Source of the DNA: Eubacterium sp.
GTDB lineage: Bacteria > Bacillota > Clostridia > Oscillospirales > Acutalibacteraceae
Assembly: GCA_029050995.1 (NCBI GenBank)
Contig: JAIDLO010000082.1
Coordinates: 1 to 5,948, forward strand
Reading direction: 5' to 3'
Length of the DNA: 5,948 nucleotides
Numbering within the stretch: position 1 is the stretch's first letter; the number at the start of each line of letters is the position of its first letter. The notes below the pieces were generated by a model. That model searched no databases. It was not told where the DNA came from and was given only the letters and a program-made list of their open reading frames with translations. Shown piece after piece: positions 1 through 5,819 of this stretch. The position numbers were made by a program, and so were the translations under genes.

Positions 1-125
1 GTATAACTGTTTCGTGTGGAAGACACCGCGTAATTACCGCTGAACATAATATAGCCAATTCTGCCAACAACGACAGAAAACAAAAAAGCCAATGAAACAG
101 AAAAAACAACAATCCTTTTTATCAT
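1..125 (-). CDS. Probable penicillin-binding protein, N-terminal fragment (runs off the left edge)
   Basis: Only the first 41 codons are in the window; the next codon begins AC and must encode Thr. Seen directly: the protein starts MIKR, followed by a hydrophobic segment at about residues 5-20 that would serve as an uncleaved signal anchor, then GRIGYIMFSGNY and a VSSTRNSY(T) stretch. From memory of the family, class B penicillin-binding proteins of Clostridia begin with a short basic tail, one membrane helix and then an N-S-Y-T-like segment opening the periplasmic part, so a peptidoglycan transpeptidase is the best reading. The catalytic SxxK, SxN and KTG motifs would lie outside the window and cannot be checked. 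The start is chosen because a GGGGTG Shine-Dalgarno (138-133) lies 7 nt upstream; the frame is open upstream to a TAA at 185-183. Another single-pass membrane protein is possible. Confidence 0.65.
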   Translation of the reverse strand, partial: MIKRIVVFSVSLAFLFSVVVGRIGYIMFSGNYAVSSTRNSY

Positions 126-167
126 AAAAAAACACCCCTGTGTATTATTCACAGAGGTGTGCTTTTT
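126..167 (-). terminator. Intrinsic terminator-like hairpin overlapping the next gene's ribosome-binding site
   Basis: The two arms are 132-142 and 150-160, with a 7-nt loop (143-149). Read on the minus strand, the 11-bp stem is fully paired, including one G-U wobble (137/155), and runs straight into seven Ts (132-126; the T at 132 also closes the stem). On the plus strand the 137/155 pair would be C-A, so the hairpin is better formed in minus-strand RNA. It begins 5 nt after the U32 stop codon, as a terminator for the long operon would. A run of As on the 5' side (167-163) could pair with the T run and extend the stem. The 3' arm contains GGGGTG, the likely Shine-Dalgarno of the next gene, so a regulatory hairpin is an alternative or additional role. 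Confidence 0.8.
133..138 (-). promoter_or_regulatory. Shine-Dalgarno site of the penicillin-binding protein gene, inside the hairpin stem
   Basis: On the minus strand GGGGTG can pair with the 3' end of 16S rRNA (one G-U pair) and sits 7 nt before the ATG at 125-123. No other purine-rich site is close enough. All six bases are paired in the hairpin, so folding would hide the site. Confidence 0.5.
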
Positions 168-1389
168 AATCTCGCTTTCTTCTTAAAATTGCATCAGAAG
201 AAATATTTTGATCACATTTGAAAGAATAAACATCCGTTGCCTTATTTGCTACATCTGTTTTTTCTTCGTCCTTTTCATTATAAAGATCTTCAACTTTTAT
301 TGTATAGGGCTTTTTGAAAGGCTCAACAACTTCAAGCTCATCGCCTTCAAAAAATCTGTTTCTTTGGTCAACAATCAATCTGCCGTCTTTATACTCTCTA
401 AACAGAGCACAAACATCCCAATTTCTGATATATCCGCCTGTATCAAGCACCTGTCCGTTTTCCATTCTGCCGAAATTAAATCCCGTTGTATACTCTCTAT
501 GGCTCATTTTTTCCATTTCATCAAGTATCCACTGCGGAACTTTAAAATCTTCAGACGGATTTTTCAAGTATTCATCAATAGCAGCTCGGTATGCATAAGT
601 TACAATCGCTGTATAATATTCGCTCTTTGCTCTTCCCTCAATCTTAAAGGAGTCAACTCCGGCAGCAACAAGCTCCGGAATATGCTCGATCATACACAAA
701 TCGCGGGAATTGAAAATATAAGTGCCGTCCTTTTCCTCATTAATCGGAAAATACTGCCCCGGTCTTGTTTCTTCAACAAGATGGTATTTCCACCTGCAAG
801 GCTGTGCACAATCGCCTCTGTTTGCATCTCTGCCTACCATATAATCGGAAAGTATGCAGCGGCCGCTGAAGCTCATACACATTGCGCCATGAACAAAAAC
901 CTCAATATCGAGATTAGGATTTGCTTTATCACGGATTGTTTTAATTTCATCAAGAGAAAGCTCACGGGCGGTTACAATACGCTTTGCACCCATTTCATAA
1001 AAAGCATTTGCGGACTGATAATTTACAATACCCGCCTGCGTTGAAATATGAATTTCGGTATCGGGCGCATATTTCTTTGCAAGTGAAAGCACACCCATAT
1101 CCGCAATAATAAGTGCATCAACGCCGATTTCCGAAACATATTTCAGATAATCAGGCAACAGCTCCATTTCGTTATTGCGAGGCAAAGTATTGCAGGTTAA
1201 ATATATTTTTTTGTTGTTTTTATGAACAAAGTTTACTGCTTCTTTGAGCTGATCTGCATCAAAATTTGATGGATTTGTTCTCATACCGAACATTGTTCCG
1301 CCGCAATAAACGGCGTCAGCTCCGAATTTTACAGCAAGCTTTAATCTTTCCATATCACCGGATGGTGACAATAGTTCTATATCTCTCAT
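166..1389 (-). CDS. U32 family protein, probable TrhP-like tRNA 5-hydroxyuridine synthesis factor
   Basis: A 407-residue member of the family still called peptidase U32. Seen: N-terminal ELLSPSGDMERLKLAVKFGA, typical of the TIM-barrel start, and the family signature around EVFVHGAMCMSFSGRCILS (residues 163-181). Cysteines at 171, 178, 194 and 232 have almost the spacing of the [4Fe-4S] ligands described for UbiU; C198 (QPCRW) is a further candidate. A C-terminal beta-rich domain (about 330-407) contains FEGDELEVVEPF. Family knowledge: B. subtilis YrrN/YrrO (TrhP1/TrhP2) and E. coli YegQ (TrhP) are needed for prephenate-dependent hydroxylation of wobble U34 in tRNA, and RlhA acts on 23S rRNA. 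The position directly after mltG matches yrrN/yrrO, so TrhP is preferred over RlhA; classical protease activity is doubtful. The ATG lies 1 nt after the mltG stop and has only a weak upstream GAG, which suggests translational coupling. Confidence 0.85.
   Translation of the reverse strand: MRDIELLSPSGDMERLKLAVKFGADAVYCGGTMFGMRTNPSNFDADQLKEAVNFVHKNNKKIYLTCNTLPRNNEMELLPDYLKYVSEIGVDALIIADMGVLSLAKKYAPDTEIHISTQAGIVNYQSANAFYEMGAKRIVTARELSLDEIKTIRDKANPNLDIEVFVHGAMCMSFSGRCILSDYMVGRDANRGDCAQPCRWKYHLVEETRPGQYFPINEEKDGTYIFNSRDLCMIEHIPELVAAGVDSFKIEGRAKSEYYTAIVTYAYRAAIDEYLKNPSEDFKVPQWILDEMEKMSHREYTTGFNFGRMENGQVLDTGGYIRNWDVCALFREYKDGRLIVDQRNRFFEGDELEVVEPFKKPYTIKVEDLYNEKDEEKTDVANKATDVYSFKCDQNISSDAILRRKRD
277..306 (-). 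promoter_or_regulatory. Possible sigma-A-type promoter inside the end of the U32 gene
   Basis: On the minus strand TATACA (306-301; four of six match TTGACA), an 18-nt spacer and a perfect TATAAT (282-277) occur about 150 nt before the penicillin-binding protein ATG. A transcript from here would carry a leader of roughly 145 nt including the hairpin. The site lies in AT-rich coding DNA (TAT AAT encodes Tyr-Asn) and could be chance; there is no extended -10 TG. Confidence 0.22.
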
Positions 1390-1390
1390 A

Positions 1391-2641
1391 TCAATAACTC
1401 AAATAAGGCGCATATGTCTGAATCTTAGATCTGAATTCAGAATATGTTTCAGCCGTATAAAGCTTTCTGTTTTTATCATGGAAGAAATAATAATCATTTG
1501 AATCAGCAGGATAAAGCGCTGCTTCAATTGCATCAAGACCCGGATTACAGATTGGACCCTCCGGAAGTCCGACAACTGTTGAATCTGAATTTGTACTGTA
1601 ATATTTCAGATAGTAATCCTGCGTATGTGCAGATGTTGATGAAGATAAGTCTTTCTTAAGCTTGTTTTTAATATAATCAGAAGTAGACTGGCAGCCTAAA
1701 GACGGATAGTTTACAGGGTCTTTAAGTCTGTTTTCAATAACAGCCGCAATTTCCTTCATTTGCTCTTTATTTGCAGCCTCAGCCTGAATAATAGAAGCAA
1801 TCGTTATGATTTCATTCATTGAAAATCCAAGCTTTTTAGCCTGTTTTCTATGCTTCTCTGTTATACGATCCTCTGTTGTTTTAATCAAGGTTTCAATTGC
1901 ACTTGAAGCACTCTGACCAACATAGAAATAATAGGTTTCAGGGAAAAGATAGCCCTCCAGCCTATAAGGTACACTTTCCTTTGATTTCAAATCGGAAACA
2001 AGTGAATAGGTAAACTCCGTTGAATCAATTACAGATAAAAGCGCTGATTTATCGCAAACCTCATTATCAACAAGCTTATTGATAATCTCTGTTGTTGTTA
2101 AGCCTTCAGGAAAAGTAATTTTAACAGTTTCGGAGGTATCGGCTGTGCCTTTCATAACAACAAGCATATTTTCAAGGCCCATTTTTCCGTTCAGATAATA
2201 AACACCTGCTTCGTATGGAGCTTTAACGCTTGCCTCGCGTATCAGCATTGTTTCAAGATTAACAAAGAGCTTGCAGAAATTTTTACACTTGATAAGTCCA
2301 TTATCTGCAAGAAGATCAATAGCTTCAGACGGTTCATCAATCTGTTTGCTGAAGTTTACGGTAACAGTAGCCTTTGTTTTTGTTATGCCGAACAAATCAT
2401 TCAGGCAGAAAATTGCATAAACAGAAATACACATTGAAACTGCAATTACAATAACAAAAAACAAATAAGTAGAAAGTATAGGATTTCCTTTTTTATTCTT
2501 TTTGCTTTTTGCAGAATCAGGGTTTGATGCTTTCTTGCCCTCCCTTATCTTCTTCGCAAAATCTTCGTTGGAGAAATATATATCCTTATTTCCTGTATCA
2601 GCATCAACAGGATTTAAGCCGGATTCATATATATCAGCCAT
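1391..2641 (-). CDS. mltG: Endolytic murein transglycosylase MltG (YceG family), membrane anchored
   Basis: MltG cuts nascent glycan strands at the outer face of the membrane and is thought to set or end strand length alongside the elongation machinery. Seen in the 416 residues: a polar cytoplasmic tail of about 53 residues ending in a basic patch (KSKKNKK, 45-51), one membrane helix (about 55-82), a LysM-like region (about 92-180, ending in FPEGLTTTEII), then the catalytic domain with LEGYLFPETYYF (228-239), IASIIQAEA (281-289) and GLPEGPICNPG (358-368). E288 aligns with the E. coli catalytic Glu218. Variations: Q286 stands where E. coli has the first Glu of its EKE motif, and the usual YNTY motif before GLP is replaced by a YSTN-like stretch with a longer link. 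The ATG follows the cyclo-ligase stop by 1 nt and has a strong Shine-Dalgarno in that gene's last codons. Its U32 neighbour matches B. subtilis yrrL context. Confidence 0.92.
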   Translation of the reverse strand: MADIYESGLNPVDADTGNKDIYFSNEDFAKKIREGKKASNPDSAKSKKNKKGNPILSTYLFFVIVIAVSMCISVYAIFCLNDLFGITKTKATVTVNFSKQIDEPSEAIDLLADNGLIKCKNFCKLFVNLETMLIREASVKAPYEAGVYYLNGKMGLENMLVVMKGTADTSETVKITFPEGLTTTEIINKLVDNEVCDKSALLSVIDSTEFTYSLVSDLKSKESVPYRLEGYLFPETYYFYVGQSASSAIETLIKTTEDRITEKHRKQAKKLGFSMNEIITIASIIQAEAANKEQMKEIAAVIENRLKDPVNYPSLGCQSTSDYIKNKLKKDLSSSTSAHTQDYYLKYYSTNSDSTVVGLPEGPICNPGLDAIEAALYPADSNDYYFFHDKNRKLYTAETYSEFRSKIQTYAPYLSY

Positions 2642-2642
2642 A

Positions 2643-3212
2643 TTATTTTACCTCCCTACAAAGGATAATTTTATCTTCGGTTGCAATAAACTGAACTGCC
2701 ATATCGTGTTCATCAGCAGGCAGCTTATCGCTTAGAAAACTATTATAACACAAACCAATGGAATTAAATGTAAACTTTTTTAAAAATCTATCATAATAGC
2801 CTTTTCCGTAGCCCAGCCGAAAGCCGTTTTTATCAAACGAAAAGGCAGGAACAATGCATAAAGAACTACGGAAATCAGAAACCTTTTCACAATTCAAAAT
2901 ATCAGGCTCCATAATATCATAAGAGCCGATTTTTAAATCATCAAGTGAACGGATATAGTAAAACTCCATATTTCCCTTATCATCAGTACAATACGGAAGA
3001 GCGACTCTTTTCTCTTGTTTCAGCGCAATTTCAATAATAGGTAAAGTGTTTATTTCATCTTCCAAAGGATAATAGCATAAAACTTGATTTGAATTTTTGA
3101 ACAAATCACTTTCTATAACTTGATTACAGATTGAAAAATCTTTTATATTTTTATCCGAAATCTCCTTACGCAGCTTTCGGAAATCTTTTCTGAGCTCACT
3201 TTTTACATGCAC
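2643..3212 (-). CDS. 5-formyltetrahydrofolate cyclo-ligase (methenyltetrahydrofolate synthetase)
   Basis: This enzyme uses ATP to convert 5-formyl-THF into 5,10-methenyl-THF, returning a storage or inhibitory folate to the one-carbon pool in the cytoplasm. At 189 residues it has the usual family length. Seen: the N-terminal KSELRKDFRKLRKEIS helix with conserved basic residues, YYPLEDEINT (47-56) near the substrate site, the signature NGFRLGYGKGYYDRFL (129-144) that forms the nucleotide-binding loop, and LPADEHD (164-170) near the C terminus. The start is a GTG at 3212-3210. It is supported by a perfect AAGGAG 9 nt upstream, and the nearby ATG at 3208 is out of frame. The gene overlaps the end of the DJ-1 gene by 10 nt and is followed by mltG after 1 nt. 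The common symbol varies between ygfA, yqgN and fau, so none is assigned. Confidence 0.93.
   Translation of the reverse strand: MHVKSELRKDFRKLRKEISDKNIKDFSICNQVIESDLFKNSNQVLCYYPLEDEINTLPIIEIALKQEKRVALPYCTDDKGNMEFYYIRSLDDLKIGSYDIMEPDILNCEKVSDFRSSLCIVPAFSFDKNGFRLGYGKGYYDRFLKKFTFNSIGLCYNSFLSDKLPADEHDMAVQFIATEDKIILCREVK
2650..2656 (-). promoter_or_regulatory. Strong Shine-Dalgarno site of mltG inside the 3' end of the cyclo-ligase gene
   Basis: GGGAGGT on the minus strand lies 8 nt before the mltG ATG and within the Arg-Glu-Val codons of the cyclo-ligase tail. It fixes the mltG start at 2641 and so supports the long cytoplasmic tail. Confidence 0.8.
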
Positions 3213-3742
3213 TGAATTGTGCTCCTTACTGTTTCAGCAGCTTCCTCGCCAACAAGTTCACGAACGATTTCGAGTCCGAATTCTATGCAAACACCTGCAC
3301 CTCTTGCTGTAATAAAATCTCCGTCTGCCACTACATATTTATCGGAAATAACAGTTCCCTCAAGGGCTTCCTCAAAACCTGGATAGCATGTTGCACTTAT
3401 ACCCTTAAGCAAACCTTTATGACCGAGAAGTGACGGACCGGCACAGATTGCACATATAAGTATTCCGTTCTGAACAGCCTCATCAATAACAGACTGAACA
3501 AGTGATGATTTTTCAAGATTTATTACACCTTGTGAGCCGCCTGGAATTATAACAGCCTCAACATCCTTAAATTCAAATTCATTTGAAACAATATCAGCCG
3601 TTACCGGAATACCGCAGGAGGAGATTATAACCTTTTTATCAACACCTACAGTGGTAACGCCTACATTTGCACGGCGGAGCATATCTATCGGCGCCATTGC
3701 CTCAATAATCTCAAATCCGTCTGCAAGAAAAACATAAACCAT
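3203..3742 (-). CDS. DJ-1/PfpI family protein (YajL/ThiJ-like)
   Basis: A 179-residue protein with the flavodoxin-like DJ-1 fold, probably cytoplasmic. Seen: FLADGFEIIEAMAPIDMLRR (5-24), in which E14 aligns with human DJ-1 Glu18; IIPGGS (65-70); AICAGPSLLG (98-107) with the nucleophile-elbow Cys100, equivalent to DJ-1 Cys106; CYPGFE (119-124); and ITARGAG (144-150). Family members have been linked to oxidative-stress protection, glyoxalase activity and a disputed protein and nucleotide deglycase activity; the exact substrate cannot be read from sequence. Conservation of both Cys100 and Glu14 argues for a working enzyme. The ATG at 3742 follows the GNAT gene after 18 nt with a G-rich Shine-Dalgarno (3756-3750). 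The 3' end overlaps the cyclo-ligase start by 10 nt and contains that gene's ribosome-binding site, which suggests coupled expression. Confidence 0.92.
   Translation of the reverse strand: MVYVFLADGFEIIEAMAPIDMLRRANVGVTTVGVDKKVIISSCGIPVTADIVSNEFEFKDVEAVIIPGGSQGVINLEKSSLVQSVIDEAVQNGILICAICAGPSLLGHKGLLKGISATCYPGFEEALEGTVISDKYVVADGDFITARGAGVCIEFGLEIVRELVGEEAAETVRSTIQCM
3222..3227 (-). promoter_or_regulatory. Shine-Dalgarno site that decides the cyclo-ligase GTG start
   Basis: AAGGAG on the minus strand lies 9 nt before the GTG at 3212-3210, inside the last codons of the DJ-1 gene. No in-frame ATG lies near this site, so the GTG is chosen. Confidence 0.75.
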
Positions 3743-3749
3743 AATTTTA

Positions 3750-3756
3750 TCCCCCT
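3750..3756 (-). promoter_or_regulatory. Shine-Dalgarno site of the DJ-1 gene
   Basis: AGGGGGA on the minus strand lies 7 nt before the ATG at 3742-3740, within the 18-nt gap after the GNAT stop codon. It is the only non-coding spacer longer than 1 nt between 5948 and 166. I see no terminator or promoter in it. Confidence 0.6.
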
Positions 3757-3760
3757 TTTA

Positions 3761-4267
3761 TCAATTTAACCCTGTACTGCCGACAGGAAACGCTTTGTTT
3801 GAATAAACCATTCCGTCAGGATAAGTATAATCACTTCCGGAATACAAATATTCAATGATTTCTTTATTTTCATCAAAAACAATTTTGTTTTCATATTCCA
3901 GATCTGAATGAAGCTTTGTTTCAAATCCGAATTTCGCATAAAACGCAAACAATGAATCATGCGCCGGAATAAGCCACAAAAAATCGTTCATATGCTTTTT
4001 AGCTTCGTTTATCAAACTTGAAGAATAGCCCTTATTTCTGAATTTTTCATTTGTGCAAACGGCGTAAACATATTTGCCGTTTAAATCAGCATAAGAGCAA
4101 TCCACAAGAAAAAGCATTGAAACAAGCTTATCTTCTTCATAACAGCCAAGGCATTCTGCATTTTTGCTTTCGTTTAAGAAAAACAAAACATCTTCCTTGC
4201 TGTCTTCTTTAAAAACACTTCGCCAAAGCGAAATGATTTGTTCTGTATCATTCGTAAATTTAATCAT
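3761..4267 (-). CDS. GNAT family N-acetyltransferase
   Basis: A 168-residue single-domain protein. Seen: an N-terminal helix pair (IISLWRSVFKED, 11-22), a beta strand with KLVSMLFLVDC (47-57), and motif A from VYAVCTNEKFRNKGYSSSLI (67-86), in which RNKGYS corresponds to the acetyl-CoA pyrophosphate-binding R-x-x-G-x-A/G loop, slightly relaxed by Y81-S82. Motif B is FAFYAKFGFE (107-116), with Tyr110 in the position that often acts as general acid. The substrate cannot be predicted; small amines, peptides, protein N termini and antibiotics are all handled by this superfamily. The ATG shares one base with the stop codon of the DUF2156 gene (TAATG), with a weak AGG upstream, so translation is probably coupled to that gene. 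The C-terminal 30 residues are not recognisable as a domain. Confidence 0.87.
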   Translation of the reverse strand: MIKFTNDTEQIISLWRSVFKEDSKEDVLFFLNESKNAECLGCYEEDKLVSMLFLVDCSYADLNGKYVYAVCTNEKFRNKGYSSSLINEAKKHMNDFLWLIPAHDSLFAFYAKFGFETKLHSDLEYENKIVFDENKEIIEYLYSGSDYTYPDGMVYSNKAFPVGSTGLN

Positions 4268-5160
4268 TATTTACCTATATATTTTGCACTTTCTTTTTTC
4301 AGCCAAAGGGCAGGACGATAAGACTGTTTTGCCTTTCTTAATCCCTCAAGCCCTAAATCCTCTTCTCTGTTTATAAACGCATAGCCGTCTTCAAGAAGCC
4401 TTTTTGCAAATTCCTGATTGATAATTGCATATGCACCCTGAACATCGGCAGGGGCTTTTTCAAAATGAGAAACAAAGCAGTTATTCGTGCCTTTTTCGCC
4501 GTATGTATAGGCAATTGCTTTTGAATTCACTTTGATAATTCCGCCTTTAAAGCCAAGTTTTTTATAGTTTTCAAAGCCTGTTAAAACAGATTCAAATTCA
4601 AGAGAATAATCGGAATCATTATCATCCTTATCATAAATCCAATTTGTATGGAGCTCTATGCAGTCAGAAATATTTTCTTCGTTTATTTCCTCATAGCTCC
4701 AATCCGGATTGTTTTTCTTGAAATTTGTTATATGATTTCTTTTTCCGTGATATTTCTTTCCGCGAAGCTCGGCAAGGTCAATTGCATTGTAGATATAATC
4801 GTTGTTGCCCTCATCATAGGAATACTCAAATTCGCCCTCAAAGTATGCATTAAGCATTTCCTTATAGCTTTCGGTTACTCCGTAAATAACAGGAGTAATA
4901 CCAAGCTCTTTGGCATCCTTTATAATCTGCAAAACTGCATCTTTAAAATCGCCCTTACCAATAGGAAGAGAATAAGAATACTTTTCTTTACCCCAACGGC
5001 AGATAAAGAAATCCTTATATCTTGCAACCTTCGTGCTGTACGCAGTATGCCAGATGTAAATACTGCCAAAGGTATATTCGCAGTTCATACTGTGTGCATA
5101 AGAAAAGCATTCATCAATCCATTCTTTATCACAGATTTCAGGTATTTTAAATTCTAGCAT
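4267..5160 (-). CDS. DUF2156 protein (soluble, related to the C-terminal domain of lysyl-phosphatidylglycerol synthase)
   Basis: The protein has 297 residues and no membrane segment. Seen: FGSIYIWH (31-38) near the N terminus, the DUF2156 core beginning DYIYNAIDLAELRGKKYHGK (121-140) and continuing RNHITNFKK, then FVSHFEKA (229-236), and the strongly conserved INREEDLGLEGLRKAKQSY (263-281). Family knowledge: DUF2156 has a tandem GNAT fold and is shared with the MprF catalytic domain, which moves an amino acid from aminoacyl-tRNA to phosphatidylglycerol; standalone versions without the flippase are common in Clostridia and largely uncharacterised. An acidic run (DKDDNDSDYS, 177-186) probably forms a surface loop. 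The ATG lies 7 nt inside the tmk coding end, with GAGG 4 nt upstream, and the stop overlaps the GNAT start by 1 nt. Membership is clear; the reaction is unknown. Confidence 0.88.
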   Translation of the reverse strand: MLEFKIPEICDKEWIDECFSYAHSMNCEYTFGSIYIWHTAYSTKVARYKDFFICRWGKEKYSYSLPIGKGDFKDAVLQIIKDAKELGITPVIYGVTESYKEMLNAYFEGEFEYSYDEGNNDYIYNAIDLAELRGKKYHGKRNHITNFKKNNPDWSYEEINEENISDCIELHTNWIYDKDDNDSDYSLEFESVLTGFENYKKLGFKGGIIKVNSKAIAYTYGEKGTNNCFVSHFEKAPADVQGAYAIINQEFAKRLLEDGYAFINREEDLGLEGLRKAKQSYRPALWLKKESAKYIGK

Positions 5161-5819
5161 AATTCCTCTTTAATAATTTCAATAATATGATTATGTATTT
5201 CTTCAATAGGAAGCGGGCTTTCGCCGTCTGAACACGGAATAACCTTCCAGCCCTGCTTATTTGCAGTATAGAGCGCTGATTTACGGCATTTTTTAAGAAA
5301 TTCAACATTGACCTCGTGAACATCTTTTTTGCCCTCATCGCCGTTGTAGCGGGCAGACATAAGCTTTTGAGAAATCTCAACAGGCATATCAAGATAAATT
5401 ACTGCATCCGGCTTTGGAATACCGATTTTGTTATACTCAAAATCAGCGCTCCATTCAAGATACTTGTCCCACTCAGCTTCATCAATTTTTTCCATTTGAT
5501 AAATCGAATTTGATGTTGCATATCTGTCTGCAAGAATAACAGTTTCGTTTTCATAATCCTTGCCCCAATCTAATTTATATGAGGCAAATCGGTCAACTGC
5601 ATAAAAAGCACCTGCAGCATAAGCATTTACATCATCAGCTGATTTTCCGAATTCTCCGCCAAGATACATTTTAACAAGTGTGCTTGACGGGCTGTCATAA
5701 TCAGGCAGCTTTATTTTTTTATAATGGATTGCATTTTCAGAAAAATAATCCTCAAGCAGTTTAACCTGCGTTGATTTTCCGCTTCCGTCCAATCCTTCAA
5801 TGATAATTAACTTTTTCAT
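5154..5819 (-). CDS. tmk: Thymidylate kinase-like protein (dTMP kinase)
   Basis: Predicted to phosphorylate dTMP to dTDP with ATP, the last dedicated step of dTTP supply. Seen in 221 residues: the P-loop EGLDGSGKSTQ (8-18), an AVDRF segment (74-78) where the family binds the nucleotide, DRYATSNSIYQ (98-108) matching the DR-Y-x-x-S-x-x-A-Y-Q motif with Ile for Ala, and PDAVIYLDMP (137-146). The LID region (about 155-170, ARYNGDEGKKDVHE) is shorter and less arginine-rich than the textbook form; basic residues R157, K164 and K165 may serve. The P-loop lacks the Arg of the yeast/human type, fitting a bacterial type II arrangement. Length is normal. The ATG overlaps the DUF896 stop in an ATGA, with no strong Shine-Dalgarno, so coupled translation is likely. 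A related deoxynucleoside kinase role remains possible; whether it is the sole Tmk cannot be seen here. Confidence 0.82.
   Translation of the reverse strand: MKKLIIIEGLDGSGKSTQVKLLEDYFSENAIHYKKIKLPDYDSPSSTLVKMYLGGEFGKSADDVNAYAAGAFYAVDRFASYKLDWGKDYENETVILADRYATSNSIYQMEKIDEAEWDKYLEWSADFEYNKIGIPKPDAVIYLDMPVEISQKLMSARYNGDEGKKDVHEVNVEFLKKCRKSALYTANKQGWKVIPCSDGESPLPIEEIHNHIIEIIKEELC

Noticed and set aside
143..167. A plus-strand terminator using the same hairpin with the five Ts at 163-167
   Set aside because: On the plus strand the stem has a C-A mismatch and a shorter T run, and no plus-strand gene reads into it. A weak two-way effect cannot be excluded.
208..1044. A 278-codon open frame on the plus strand opposite the U32 gene
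   Set aside because: Its product is hydrophobic, Cys- and Ile-rich and matches no family I know. The minus-strand U32 protein is clearly conserved over the same bases, so this is an antisense shadow.
4600..4640. Repetitive TCAT/ATCC-like stretch in the DUF2156 gene
   Set aside because: It is explained by the Asp-rich codons of the DKDDNDSD segment, not by a DNA repeat.
4648..5157. A 169-codon open frame on the plus strand opposite the DUF2156 gene
   Set aside because: No recognisable domain or good ribosome-binding site, and the opposite strand carries a well-supported family motif set.
5147..5392. An 81-codon minus-strand frame inside the tmk gene
   Set aside because: It is out of frame with tmk, shows no family motif, and the tmk motifs run through the region without a frameshift.
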